DNA from: Nitrososphaerales archaeon
Lineage (GTDB): Archaea; Thermoproteota; Nitrososphaeria; Nitrososphaerales; CADDZS01
Direction of reading: 5' to 3'
Assembly (NCBI GenBank): GCA_030041355.1
Contig: JASHNZ010000031.1
Location: 1 to 37,372, forward strand
Length of the DNA: 37,372 nt
Shown here: piece after piece, positions 7,502 through 16,664 of the stretch
Layout: the number at the start of each line of letters is the position of its first letter
Position numbering within the stretch: position 1 is the stretch's first letter
Translations under genes and position numbers: made by a program
Notes under the pieces: generated by a model
What the model saw: only the letters and a program-made list of their open reading frames with translations
What the model was told of the DNA's origin: nothing
Database searches by the model: none

Positions 7502-9598
7502 ATGGCGACAGATCCTGTTTGTGGAATGTTCGTGGAAGAGTCGCCAGAGGTCCTGCAGGCAACGGTTAGAGGCACGACTTATTATTTTTGCAGCGAGTCA
7601 TGTCTTCATGAATTTACAAGGCCCGAGATAGAACTACGCAACATCAAGATCAGCGTAGTTGTTAGCCTTGTGCTTGGAATTCCCATTCTCGTTCTTTCGT
7701 ACATCCATGTTTCCACTCCGATCCCGTTAGGATGGCTCATGCTAATACTTGCAACTCCAGTTCAGTTTGGTGCCGGGTGGAGGTTTTACCGTGGAACTTA
7801 CAACGCAATCAAGATGCGTTCCTCAAATATGGATGTGCTGATTGCCGTTGGAACCTCAGCCGCATACTTTTACAGTTTAATCTACGTTCTCTTTCCAAAG
7901 CAGTTTCCTTTCGGCGGGTTATACTTTGATAGCTCAGCCATAATCATTGCGCTGATTCTTATTGGTAGATTGCTTGAACACTCCATGAGAGGAAATGCTA
8001 CTGATGCGATAAGGAAACTTGTGGAATTGCAACCGAGAACTGCAACGCTTGTGCAAGTCGATGGCGGCGAAAGGGAAGTTCCGGTGGAGCAAGTCGCAGT
8101 CGGAGACATTTTCTTGGTTCGTCCCGGAGAGAGACTTGCGACGGACGGAGTAGTGGTGGATGGTCACTCTTTCGTGGATGAGAAGATGGTAACTGGAGAA
8201 AGTATGCCAGTTGAGAAAACGCAAGACAGTGAAGTTATCGGCGGAACGATCAACGGACAGGGTGCTCTCAAGATCAGGGCTACAAAAGTTGGAGCTGACA
8301 CGACGCTTTCCAAAATTGTCCAAGTGGTGCAGCAAGCTCAGAGCTCCAAAGGTCCAGTCGAGAGACTCGTGGATACGGTTTCAAAGTTTTTTGTACCGAT
8401 CGTGATTGCAATTGCCCTCTTTTCTTTCGGTGTTTGGACCCTTGTTGCTCATGAGCCGATCAGTTTCGGATTCACAACGGCAGTCGCAGTGCTGATCATT
8501 GCCTGTCCCTGTGCTCTCGGGTTGGCAACTCCTGCAGCGATTGTAGTTGGAGCAGGAAAAGGCGCAGAGAATGGAATTCTGATCAAGGGAGGAGAGTACC
8601 TTGAGAGAACTGAGAAGATCGACACAGTAGTCTTTGATAAGACTGGGACGCTCACCAAAGGGGAACCATCTGTCACTAATTTTGTGAACTTTGAACCGAG
8701 ACAGGTCAAAGATACTGAGATCTTGAAATTTGCAGCTATCGCCGAAAAGCAATCGGAGCATCCTTTGGCTACCGCGATCATGAAAAGAGCGCAGGACGAT
8801 TTTCCAAATGAACCAATTCTGAACCCGGATTCGTTCGAATCAATTTCGGGGAAAGGCGTTCATGGGACATATTCAGGAAGGGACATTATCTTCGGCAATC
8901 CCAAAATCATTGATTTCTTTGGTTTGCAGCTAGATGCGGAAGAGAAGGAGAAACTATCAGAACTGCAAGCGCAGGGCAAGACGGTGATGATCCTTGCTAT
9001 TGATAAGCACGTTACAGGACTCGTAGCTGTCGCAGACACGTTGAAGGAACATGCCCAAGAAGCAGTAAGAAGCTTGCAAAAGATGGGGATCGAGGTAGTC
9101 ATGCTAACAGGCGACAACAAAACCACCGCGGAAGCGATTGCAAAACAATTAGGCATAGACAAATACTTTGCTGAGGTTCTTCCCGACGAGAAATACGAAA
9201 TAATAAAAAAACTGCAGAACGAGGAAAACCGTGTGGTAGCAATGGTAGGCGACGGAATAAATGATGCCCCTGCCCTAGCTCAAGCAGATGTGGGCATCGC
9301 GATAGGCTCTGGCTCTGACGTCGCAATCGAAACAGGAGGGTTGATCTTGATGAAAGACGACCTGCGAGATGTTGTGGCGGGGATCCAGCTTTCCAGAAAG
9401 ACTATGAGTAAGATAAAGCAGAATCTTTTCTGGGCGTTCATTTACAATATAGGGCTTATACCGATAGCTGCGGGTCTGCTATACATAATAATAGGAGTGC
9501 TGTTAAATCCCATATTTTCTGGAGTCGCGATGGCGATGTCCTCTGTCACTGTGGTAAGTAACTCGCTAACTCTTAGAAGATTCAAACCCAAATTCTAA
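7502..9598 (+). CDS. Copper-type P1B ATPase with N-terminal YHS domain
   Basis: About 698 residues (GTG 7493 is an in-frame alternative). The N-terminal YHS domain reads DPVCGMFV...TYYFCSESCLHEF, a metal-binding module replacing the usual HMA domains. Membrane helices then carry the intramembrane ion motif ACPCALG (CPC, Cu+-type). Actuator motif is VTGESMPVEK, phosphorylation motif DKTGTLTKG, the SEHPLATAI histidine-proline motif is present, and the hinge is MVGDGINDAPAL. The C-terminus ends in two more helices. Predicted to export Cu+ from the cytoplasm. The next gene is a stand-alone YHS protein, a likely partner in copper delivery or sensing. Ion choice follows from CPC and is strong but indirect. 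Confidence 0.95.
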   Translation: MATDPVCGMFVEESPEVLQATVRGTTYYFCSESCLHEFTRPEIELRNIKISVVVSLVLGIPILVLSYIHVSTPIPLGWLMLILATPVQFGAGWRFYRGTYNAIKMRSSNMDVLIAVGTSAAYFYSLIYVLFPKQFPFGGLYFDSSAIIIALILIGRLLEHSMRGNATDAIRKLVELQPRTATLVQVDGGEREVPVEQVAVGDIFLVRPGERLATDGVVVDGHSFVDEKMVTGESMPVEKTQDSEVIGGTINGQGALKIRATKVGADTTLSKIVQVVQQAQSSKGPVERLVDTVSKFFVPIVIAIALFSFGVWTLVAHEPISFGFTTAVAVLIIACPCALGLATPAAIVVGAGKGAENGILIKGGEYLERTEKIDTVVFDKTGTLTKGEPSVTNFVNFEPRQVKDTEILKFAAIAEKQSEHPLATAIMKRAQDDFPNEPILNPDSFESISGKGVHGTYSGRDIIFGNPKIIDFFGLQLDAEEKEKLSELQAQGKTVMILAIDKHVTGLVAVADTLKEHAQEAVRSLQKMGIEVVMLTGDNKTTAEAIAKQLGIDKYFAEVLPDEKYEIIKKLQNEENRVVAMVGDGINDAPALAQADVGIAIGSGSDVAIETGGLILMKDDLRDVVAGIQLSRKTMSKIKQNLFWAFIYNIGLIPIAAGLLYIIIGVLLNPIFSGVAMAMSSVTVVSNSLTLRRFKPKF

Positions 9599-9616
9599 GG
9601 GGGTGAACAAAGAAAA

Positions 9617-9769
9617 ATGATGAAAGACCCAATCTGCGGAATGATGGTGGACGAGAAAAAGACTAGTCTCAAATCAGAGCATGAGGGGCAGACTTTCTAT
9701 TTCTGCTCGGCATCATGCAAGAGAAAATTTGATTCCGATCCTCATAGGTATGGACATTTAAGAGCGTAA
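9617..9769 (+). CDS. Stand-alone YHS metal-binding mini-protein
   Basis: 50 residues: MMKDPICGMMVDEKK, then TFYFCSASCKRKFDSDP. Cys7, Cys30 and Cys34 match the metal-ligand positions of the YHS domain at the start of the upstream ATPase, so it looks like a detached copy of that domain. A purine-rich GGGGGTGA (9599-9606), a plausible Shine-Dalgarno site, follows the ATPase stop directly, and the ATG is 18 bases after that stop, so the two genes are probably one transcript. Likely role: copper carrier or scavenger feeding the pump. Confidence 0.85.
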   Translation: MMKDPICGMMVDEKKTSLKSEHEGQTFYFCSASCKRKFDSDPHRYGHLRA

Positions 9770-9794
9770 GAGTACTCAGATTAAGTCGAAGACG

Positions 9795-10445
9795 CTAACG
9801 TTCTGGCTCTAGACTCTTAGGGCGTTCTCCGACTCGTGGAGCCACTAATAAGACCACCATTGCGGCGTACCAGAGGTCGAACCTGACAGAGGTACCCACG
9901 GCAAACGGTATCGGTATCCAGAAAGAAGGCAATGCTGATGCCGTGAATATCGCACCAGCGGCGATCTGCCCAAACATTACTCGCCTGAATCTCCTTAACT
10001 GAGCAGAATGCAACTTGTGTACTTTGCTTTTCCTTTCTTCGCCCAAAAGCAGGAAGATCTGTGAAGCCAAGATGAATAACATGGCCCCTACATCCAAAGC
10101 GTAGACAGATGATGCAAAGGGCACATAAACAAGCCGGATCTGAGTCTCAACATAGAACAGGTAGGGCTCAATAGCCACGCAGAAGAGTAGCATAATGTTC
10201 AGGAGAAAGGTACCTCGGATCTCATAAGGAAGGGCAGACATGGTCGAGGTGTAGCCTGACCAAACCCAGACAACGATCAGGAAACTAAAGCCGAAGAGCG
10301 CGATGCCGGTGAGAAGTTCCATTGGCGTTTGCGGCAGCTTTGAAATTAGGACAATGGACCCAATCGAGAGGGCTAGCCCGAATACGAGATCCGAGAGATT
10401 CTCTATTCTCAGTTTGACTCGAGGGGTGAGAGCAGCTTCCGACAA
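9795..10445 (-). CDS. TMEM175/DUF1211-like membrane protein
   Basis: 216 residues, mainly membrane helices (about 17-37, 46-63, 80-97, 110-130, 155-172, 180-200). The first helix reads IENLSDLVFGLALSI, close to the (F)SDxVFAIAxT filter helix of TMEM175-type potassium channels, with LSD in place of FSD. Helix 2 has VWVWSGYTSTMSAL, similar to the W..H..-containing segment of that family. A single-repeat channel-like protein is the best guess. The start is TTG; no ATG is available upstream in frame. Convergent with the YHS gene. Confidence 0.55.
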   Translation of the reverse strand: MSEAALTPRVKLRIENLSDLVFGLALSIGSIVLISKLPQTPMELLTGIALFGFSFLIVVWVWSGYTSTMSALPYEIRGTFLLNIMLLFCVAIEPYLFYVETQIRLVYVPFASSVYALDVGAMLFILASQIFLLLGEERKSKVHKLHSAQLRRFRRVMFGQIAAGAIFTASALPSFWIPIPFAVGTSVRFDLWYAAMVVLLVAPRVGERPKSLEPER

Positions 10446-10691
10446 TTTTTCGTTAGCTCAGCTTGAAGGGCTAACAGAGCCGACTATTTATTTGCAACAT
10501 TCGGTGAAGGGCGCTAACTGCGTAACTGAACCTTTCATCCGCCGACCAAATTAACCCCTTGGAGCGAGTTGGAATTTGATTCAAAAAGCTAATTGCCGGG
10601 ACTTCTGAAATAGACTAGCTAAAGATGTTCTTCTTTGTCAAAGTTAAGTAGTAGTTTTTCAGACTATTGTTCCATTGCCTGAATCCGTTAC

Positions 10692-10701
10692 TCAATATTA
10701 A
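10692..10701 (+). promoter_or_regulatory. TATA-like box of the tldD-like gene
   Basis: CAATATTAAA is centred about 23 bases before ATG 10719, fitting a leaderless transcript. The in-frame TTG 10707 and GTG 10710 would lie too close to the box, so ATG is favoured. The rest of 10446-10691 shows no gene. Confidence 0.45.
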
Positions 10702-10718
10702 AACAATTGGTGCGATAC

Positions 10719-12143
10719 ATGGAACTGAATTTAACAGCTAAACTCTCGACAAGCGACATAATCGGGCTGATGCAAGATGTCGTTAAGCAAGTTTCTCCGC
10801 TGGTAGAATATGCTGACTCTCTTTACACTAACATGCAAATGACAGACATTCTCAAAGATTCTACGGAAGAAACACTCACAGAGCCTTTTTCAACTTCTGG
10901 CGTAGTATTTCGAATGCTCAAAAGAGGTGAATGGAGAGAAGCGGCATTTGGAGATCTGCGTGACAAGAAAAGAATTATTGAAGAGACCAAGAAAGCAGCT
11001 AGCTTCACTCCTATTTCGAGTCATTCTATCCAAAATATATCCAGGGGCAAGCCGTGGAAAACAGACATCGCGTTAGGGGGTAAGAAGGATCCTCAAGATA
11101 TCGAGGCCAAAGAGAAATTAGAAACCGTAAGGAAATACTTTCAGATCGCAAAGGGCTATGATACCCGAATTATCAACGTGAATTCTCACTATCGAGAAAT
11201 TATCGACGAGCGAGCCTTTGCAAACTCTGAGGGTAGCGAGCTTCACGAACTGCTTTCAAGGGTATATTTTAGCGTGGTCTCTATAGCCAAAGAAAATGAC
11301 CGCTTGGAATACGACTACTGTACAGGTGGAAAAACCGGCGGCTTTGAGGTAATTGACGAACTATACAGCGAGGAGAACATCAAAGATACCGCCAAAGGAG
11401 CAATAGAACTTTTGGCGTCCCACCAAGTGCCAACCGGCACATTTAATGTAGTGCTGGACCCAGGATTGACAGGAACCTTTGCGCACGAATCATTCGGACA
11501 TGGTTGCGAAGCTGATCAGGTACTTCGAGGAAGATCGTATCTTGTCAATTATTTGAACAAGAAATTGGGTCCAGAGAATTTCAACCTCTACGATGATGGG
11601 ACGCTTGCGTCAGGGACTGGATCGCTTGTCTTCGATGACGAAGGAAATCGACCACATAAAACACCGGTCGTTGAAAATGGAGTGCTAACTCATTTCCTGC
11701 AGGACAGAATGTCAGCACAGGAAATGAAAGCGAGTCCAACAGGCAATGCGAGGCGCGAGAGTTACAAAAGGATGATCTACGTGAGAATGACGAACACCTA
11801 CATTGACCCAGGAGACTACACCTTTGATGAATTGCTCAAGGAAACAAAAGATGGAATCTATCTCGAACATTGGAATTCTGGCATTGAAGATCCCATCGGT
11901 GGAAATATGCAGCTCAAATCCAAGAAAAGCTGGAGAATTAAAAATGGTGAGCTCGGCGAGCCTTTCTCAACTACGGTCTTGAGCGGCAAAGTGCTAGAAT
12001 TTATGGCAAATATCAAAGGCATAACCAAGGCATCCGATTTTTCTGTCAGCGCTGGTTATTGCGGGAAGGGTCACGAAGATATGATTACAGATGGAACCGG
12101 CGGCACTTTCCTCGCTTCAAGAGCTACGATAGGGCAGGGATAA
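10719..12143 (+). CDS. tldD: TldD-type metalloprotease subunit
   Basis: 474 residues from ATG 10719. It carries the family motif HESFGHGCEADQ at about 11485-11520, the HExxxH zinc site with the distal Glu/Asp, and long C-terminal TldD/PmbA stretches (TPVVENGVLTHFLQDRMSA, IYVRMTNTYIDPGD). TldD and TldE form a heterodimeric protease that, in bacteria, degrades unfolded peptides and matures some modified peptides. The partner gene follows after 5 bases. The N-terminus (AKLSTSDIIGLMQDVVKQVS) matches the family helix. The archaeal substrate is unknown. Confidence 0.9.
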   Translation: MELNLTAKLSTSDIIGLMQDVVKQVSPLVEYADSLYTNMQMTDILKDSTEETLTEPFSTSGVVFRMLKRGEWREAAFGDLRDKKRIIEETKKAASFTPISSHSIQNISRGKPWKTDIALGGKKDPQDIEAKEKLETVRKYFQIAKGYDTRIINVNSHYREIIDERAFANSEGSELHELLSRVYFSVVSIAKENDRLEYDYCTGGKTGGFEVIDELYSEENIKDTAKGAIELLASHQVPTGTFNVVLDPGLTGTFAHESFGHGCEADQVLRGRSYLVNYLNKKLGPENFNLYDDGTLASGTGSLVFDDEGNRPHKTPVVENGVLTHFLQDRMSAQEMKASPTGNARRESYKRMIYVRMTNTYIDPGDYTFDELLKETKDGIYLEHWNSGIEDPIGGNMQLKSKKSWRIKNGELGEPFSTTVLSGKVLEFMANIKGITKASDFSVSAGYCGKGHEDMITDGTGGTFLASRATIGQG

Positions 12144-12148
12144 GAGAG

Positions 12149-13558
12149 ATGTCACAACTAATCTCAGGGACGATCCACAGCGAGGACAAATCGCTTCAGT
12201 GGGATCTCTATTCGCAAATTGCTAGCGACACGGAGGTTCACCTGCGTGACAACAAAATCGAAAGTATCAGATCACCTATATTGTCTCAGGGTTACGCCAT
12301 CAGGATAATCCGAGATAGAGGGAAGGGACCGGATGGTGATCCAATCTCGGGTGTCGGGATTGCTCCCGGGAATTTTCTTCAAGACGAAAATGATATCGGA
12401 CAAACTTTGAAATTCGCGCTAGAAGCTTCCAAGATCACTAGCGCACCCTCGTATCAACTGCCCTCTGAGAAAAAAGCTCTCCCCGCTGTCAGAATATCAG
12501 ACACAGGAATCGCTTCCGATCACTACGCCGCCGCGAAAGATCTTGCCGAGAAAGTTATCGCCCTTTTAGACAAGGAGACAGATATTCGTGCCACGTTTTG
12601 CAAGATCCGTCTTACGAATATCGCTACCAGCCTTGAGAACTGCTTCGGATTGAGTTTGCAAAAAGGCGAAACATACGCCTATTTTGAGGCAGGTCTATCT
12701 CCAAAGTCAAAAGGTGCTGGACTGGCAGAGTACTGGCCGCACAATATCGCAAGGCGGATCGAAGACCTGGAGCTCGAAAAAAATATCCCAAAGTGGGCGA
12801 GCTTTGCAAGAGATTCTGCAAAAGCCAGAACTCCCGACACTGGAAAATACGCTGTGATTTTTCCACCCTATGTTCTTTCCGAAACGGCTCCCCCGGTCGT
12901 TTCCTTCCATGCAGCTGCAAGCTCTCTGAAGAAAGGTATGGCGAGATGGCGAAACAAAGGAGAGAAGGTGTGGAGCGACAAAGTGACCATACGCGACAAC
13001 GGACTACTCGATTACGGCATCGCGACTTCCCCCTTTGATGACGAAGGGACTCCTCAACAAATAACCGGCATTATTAGAAAAGGAGAATTTCAAAATTACA
13101 TTACAAACAACATGTACGCAAGATTTGTTTCTTCTCAAAGCACAGGAAATGGCTTGAAGACATCCAAGTTCCATGGAGTTCCCTGCTACCAGGATGATAT
13201 CGATCTAAATCGCACAAATCTGGTCATGGAAGGAGGGGACTCTAGCATGGAGGAAATGATCAAGGAGACTAAAAGAGGTCTTTTGATCGAACAGTTCTCA
13301 TGGATGCGCCCGGATGCCATCACCGGCTCTTTTGGATCGGAGATCAGACACGCCTACCTTATTGAAAATGGCAAAGTCGGGAACGCGATTAAGGGAGGAG
13401 TGCTCAACGGTTCTTTCTTCGATACTCAAGGTTCCGACGAGACGCAGGAAAAGGGGGCATTTAATTCGCTTGATCTAATTTCGAAAGAAACATACTTTGG
13501 ATGGGCCTCAGTTTTGCCCTATATTCGCTTTCCAGAGATAAGAATCTCTGGGCGCTAG
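12149..13558 (+). CDS. TldE/PmbA-type protease subunit
   Basis: 469 residues from ATG 12149, five bases after the tldD-like stop. It has PmbA/TldE architecture but no HExxxH: the equivalent region reads FPPYVLSETAPPVVSFHAAA. Conserved C-terminal blocks include TTNNMYARFVSSQSTGNG-like sequence and GLLIEQFSWMRPDAITGSFG. It should be the non-catalytic partner of the preceding subunit. An upstream in-frame extension to 12059 overlaps the tldD-like gene and reads as low-quality sequence, so the ATG is preferred. PmbA is the bacterial name; I leave the symbol empty because of archaeal divergence. Confidence 0.88.
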   Translation: MSQLISGTIHSEDKSLQWDLYSQIASDTEVHLRDNKIESIRSPILSQGYAIRIIRDRGKGPDGDPISGVGIAPGNFLQDENDIGQTLKFALEASKITSAPSYQLPSEKKALPAVRISDTGIASDHYAAAKDLAEKVIALLDKETDIRATFCKIRLTNIATSLENCFGLSLQKGETYAYFEAGLSPKSKGAGLAEYWPHNIARRIEDLELEKNIPKWASFARDSAKARTPDTGKYAVIFPPYVLSETAPPVVSFHAAASSLKKGMARWRNKGEKVWSDKVTIRDNGLLDYGIATSPFDDEGTPQQITGIIRKGEFQNYITNNMYARFVSSQSTGNGLKTSKFHGVPCYQDDIDLNRTNLVMEGGDSSMEEMIKETKRGLLIEQFSWMRPDAITGSFGSEIRHAYLIENGKVGNAIKGGVLNGSFFDTQGSDETQEKGAFNSLDLISKETYFGWASVLPYIRFPEIRISGR

Positions 13559-13661
13559 GATAAGCCCGAATGACCTAACTCTAATCCATTCCTGCTTTCT
13601 CTCTGAGCTTGGAAACAAGGGCCATAACAAAGATGCCTTTCTTCACCAGATAAGTGTCGGC

Positions 13662-14699
13662 TCAGCTTTCCGAGATCTCCAGCAACTGTTTGCCGAAGTT
13701 CGCTCCTGTGAACACGCGCTGGAGCGCGAGAGGCGCGTTCTCCAGACCCACCACCGTGTCTAGCACCGGTTTGAGCCGCCCTGACTTGATCCATCCGGCA
13801 AGGGCTGCCTGCGCCTCGGGAAACCGGTCAAAGTACTCCCTCGCAAGCAGGCCCTCCATCCGTCCACGCTTCATTATTAGGGCGGTATAATTCACGTACT
13901 CATTTGGGCGCTCCTTCGATAGATAATACGGCGTTGCGCCGCAGAGGACGACCCGTCCCAGGTGCCTCAGCCTCTTTAGCACCGCGTTGATTACAGACGG
14001 GAGAGAGTTGGTGTCGAAGAAGATGTCGACGCCCTCTGGACACAGCGCATCCAGCTTGGAGCCTACGTCCTCCGAATTCCTGTCGATGGCGCCGTCGAAC
14101 TGCAGCTCCTCGATGAGTCTGTCGCGCTTCTCCTTCCCGCCCGTCACCCCTATGACTCGGAGCCCGTGAATCTTCGCTATCTGCCCGGCGACAGACCCGA
14201 CTCCGCCGGAGGCGCTCGAAACAACAAAGGTCTCACCCGACTTGGCTCTCGCAATATCAACCGTCCCAAAATATGCGGCCATCCCAGTTACTCCGAGGGT
14301 TCCGATGGCAACTTCTGGCGAGACGTAGGTGGGCAGCTTGAGCAGGGGGAGATCGTCAGGCATGGGGCTCGGTCCCGCGCCCGTGATACTGTAGTCTTCC
14401 CAGCCGAAAAATCCCTGGACCAAGTCCCCGGGGGCGAAGCCTGATACCTTCGACTCTACGATCCTCCCTGCCGCCAAAGAGCGCATGACACCTCCTATTG
14501 GGATCGCGAATTGTTCCATGGACTCGGAGGTGAACAGAATCTGAGTGGGGTCGAGCGAAAGCCAAAGGTTTCTGACCAGTGCCTGTCCTTCACCAGGCGA
14601 AGGAATCGAGGATTCGGTCCATTGAAAGCTGTCCACGCTGACGCTCCCTACGGGCCTGTTCGCGAGTAGCCATCTGCGGTTGGTGCCCGGTGAGGTCAT
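13662..14699 (-). CDS. NADPH-dependent medium-chain reductase (CurA-like)
   Basis: 345 residues, a zinc-free MDR-family quinone/enone reductase. The GroES-like half begins RRWLLANRPVGSV and includes NLWLSLDPT, typical of leukotriene-B4-dehydrogenase/CurA proteins. The Rossmann motif is SSASGGVGSVAGQIAK and a VTGGKEKRDRL segment follows for NADPH phosphate binding. It should reduce alpha,beta-unsaturated ketones or aldehydes. GC content looks visibly higher than in neighbouring genes, suggesting recent acquisition from a GC-rich, probably bacterial, donor. It is the last gene of a minus-strand detoxification block but may have its own promoter (137 bases to the Nudix-like gene). Confidence 0.88.
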   Translation of the reverse strand: MTSPGTNRRWLLANRPVGSVSVDSFQWTESSIPSPGEGQALVRNLWLSLDPTQILFTSESMEQFAIPIGGVMRSLAAGRIVESKVSGFAPGDLVQGFFGWEDYSITGAGPSPMPDDLPLLKLPTYVSPEVAIGTLGVTGMAAYFGTVDIARAKSGETFVVSSASGGVGSVAGQIAKIHGLRVIGVTGGKEKRDRLIEELQFDGAIDRNSEDVGSKLDALCPEGVDIFFDTNSLPSVINAVLKRLRHLGRVVLCGATPYYLSKERPNEYVNYTALIMKRGRMEGLLAREYFDRFPEAQAALAGWIKSGRLKPVLDTVVGLENAPLALQRVFTGANFGKQLLEISES

Positions 14700-14835
14700 C
14701 GCCGTCGTAGCACTTTCTCATCACCAGTTTGGTCTTCCCCAGGCTGCACGCAGAGACAAAACCTCTACTCGTCAAATGAATAAGCAAGGTTCAGTCGAGG
14801 AAGCGAGAAGCCGAATGAATTTATTCGTAGGTAGC

Positions 14836-15315
14836 TCACGAAGTTGCCTCCGAGGGATGCATCATTTCGTCGAGGACTTCCAAATGATCCTCTGAAATTT
14901 CATCACGCGGGAGCTTATTCATGGGATAGAAGGTAGCTTCAATATACGGCTCCTTTGCGACTACATCTTTAGCTCCATCCTTCATTAGCATCCCATACAA
15001 GAATACAAGATCCCAGTGAGCGCCGTAATAAGACTGCATGCCCAGAAATTGAGGATCCTGAAACGAATCAGGATTCTCCAATTGTTGAGTCAAGGCTCTT
15101 TTAACCGCTTCCCGCGGCTTTTCTCCATAGTTTAGCATCGTCGAGGGAAGGACGAGTTGCCCGCGCCGGAAACTCAGTGGATGTTTGTTCCCGGCTCTCA
15201 GAAACAGAATTGAATAATCCCCCTCACCACTTCCTTTTTTCTTTGCGATTATGAAGGCAGAGATATGCAAATTGCTAGGTGAAATTTGTTTCCTCCGGGA
15301 ATGGTTAGTGGACAA
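14836..15315 (-). CDS. Nudix-fold protein with degenerate Nudix box
   Basis: 159 residues (TTG start). The fold markers are a first strand (LHISAFIIAKKK), a loop strand (GQLVLPSTMLNYGE) and a C-terminal strand-helix (EATFYPMNKLPRDEI). The Nudix box aligns as GEKPREAVKRALTQQLEN: the expected RE..EE glutamates are RA..QQ. Without these metal ligands hydrolysis is doubtful, so it may bind a nucleotide-like ligand instead, as in NrtR-like sensors. It lies between the dioxygenase and the reductase on the same strand. Confidence 0.6.
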   Translation of the reverse strand: MSTNHSRRKQISPSNLHISAFIIAKKKGSGEGDYSILFLRAGNKHPLSFRRGQLVLPSTMLNYGEKPREAVKRALTQQLENPDSFQDPQFLGMQSYYGAHWDLVFLYGMLMKDGAKDVVAKEPYIEATFYPMNKLPRDEISEDHLEVLDEMMHPSEATS

Positions 15316-15393
15316 ATTCGTCTTACCTAGGTTTTGAACAATAGAGAATCCATTTTATTCCTTTGCTTTAAAGATCGCCTAAGTAGCAGCTTT

Positions 15394-16488
15394 TTATTCC
15401 GCTGCGACTGGATTTTTAGGAAACACGATAGTCTCTGGTGGCGAGCGGATTTTGGGATACTTTGGCGGCCACTTGATCGGGTTCTTTCGGTCAGTTTCTT
15501 TGAGCACTTTTTCAATTTCGTTGCGCTCAGGTTCCTCCCAAGGAGGTAAAATCAGGCTCGATCCTAGTTTTTCGAGCGGTTCATCACGCGTGTATCCTGG
15601 ACCTTTGGTTGCGACCTCGAGGAGATTTCCATCGGGATCTCTAAAGTACAAAGAGTGAAACCAGAATCGGTCAATCACGCCGGAATTATGAATGCGCAGA
15701 TCGTTCAATCTCGTCTCGATCTTCCGTTGCTCTTCGTCAGTCTCGACGGCCATTGCAATATGATGCACGTTCCCTTTTCCAACGAATCCCCTTGAGGCTT
15801 GGTCTGATACTATGTAGCGCAGAAAGTCAGGCTGGTCGTCATTTCCTATTGCAGCAATTGCGGTATCTGCCTGATCTGGATTTGGTTTTGTGAACGAATT
15901 CTTGAGTGCGAGAAGCTTGTCGAAAAATAAGGCAGTTTGATGCAAATCATAAGAAATTGGCGTTGCGTGATTGAACTTCACAAGGCGCATATCATTTGTA
16001 ATCACAATGATAGTGGGAGCGTTCTTGTCTTGCTCGTTCAAATAATCCTGAGAAACTTCATCTGTATTTGGATACGTGATTTCGATATTCACTCCGTCGG
16101 GATCGCGCAAGTAAAGCGATACTCTTCCATCTCTTATGAAGGGCCCGGTCACTGAAACTCCTTGAGAAGTGAGCCAAGCCCTCCACTTTGGAATCGCGTC
16201 AATGTTTGAAACAGAATATGCAAGGTGATGCGGAGAGCCTAAACCAATAGATCCTTTTGGAAGCTCTGGCCACTCGAAGAAAGTTATGGCGCTGCCGGTT
16301 GTTCCTTTTTCATCAGCGTAAAATAAATGGCGATGAAATACATCGTCTTGATTAACTGTGTACTTTACTCTTCGTAAACCCAGTATTTCGGTGTAGAATC
16401 TTCTATTCACTTCTTGATTTCCGGTGACTAATGTAATATGGTGTAAGCCTATCACTGGTGATATGATATGTGATGCAGATTCGTGCAT
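15394..16488 (-). CDS. VOC-family ring-cleaving dioxygenase-like protein
   Basis: About 364 residues from ATG 16488. Two vicinal-oxygen-chelate modules: one starting GLHHITLVTGNQEVNRRFY and a second near NHATPISYDLHQTALFFDKL. Metal ligands are candidate His in HHIT, His in GKGNVHHIAMAVE, and Glu in GNLLEVATKGPG. The repeated RDPDG signature occurs twice. It matches the MhqO/MhqA-like group tied to quinone and aromatic resistance. TTG 16515 extends the frame, but a TATA-like box (16525-16535, minus strand) lies too close to it, so ATG is preferred. Substrate not determined. Confidence 0.85.
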   Translation of the reverse strand: MHESASHIISPVIGLHHITLVTGNQEVNRRFYTEILGLRRVKYTVNQDDVFHRHLFYADEKGTTGSAITFFEWPELPKGSIGLGSPHHLAYSVSNIDAIPKWRAWLTSQGVSVTGPFIRDGRVSLYLRDPDGVNIEITYPNTDEVSQDYLNEQDKNAPTIIVITNDMRLVKFNHATPISYDLHQTALFFDKLLALKNSFTKPNPDQADTAIAAIGNDDQPDFLRYIVSDQASRGFVGKGNVHHIAMAVETDEEQRKIETRLNDLRIHNSGVIDRFWFHSLYFRDPDGNLLEVATKGPGYTRDEPLEKLGSSLILPPWEEPERNEIEKVLKETDRKNPIKWPPKYPKIRSPPETIVFPKNPVAAE

Positions 16489-16524
16489 AACGGCTGAAAT
16501 CGCAGATCCCTCCAAGGTAGTTTA

Positions 16525-16535
16525 ACATGCCTAGG
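16525..16535 (-). promoter_or_regulatory. TATA-like box of the dioxygenase gene
   Basis: Minus-strand CATGTTAAACT lies about 40 bases upstream of ATG 16488, giving a short leader that contains GGAGGG. It argues against the TTG 16515 start. Confidence 0.35.
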
Positions 16536-16605
16536 CAAAAAGGTAATCTGTACAGCCTCGCCCTACAAGAACAATGAACACGCGTGATCCCAGATCAGCT
16601 TGGCC

Positions 16606-16623
16606 TGATGCGTGGTCGCATCA
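16606..16623. promoter_or_regulatory. Perfect 7-bp hairpin between YciI-like and dioxygenase genes
   Basis: TGATGCG-TGGT-CGCATCA folds on either strand, and an overlapping alternative pairing ATCAG (16594-16598) with CTGAT (16605-16609) exists. It lies between the YciI-like stop and the dioxygenase promoter, so it could be an operator for the dioxygenase or an RNA end structure for the upstream pair. Confidence 0.35.
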
Positions 16624-16664
16624 ATCTAATGGCGACATTTCTTTCATTGTCAAGAGTTCGAGAA

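Noticed and set aside
12059-12148. N-terminal extension of the TldE-type protein
   Set aside because: It overlaps the end of the tldD-like gene and reads as non-family sequence; ATG 12149 fits the spacing and the family.
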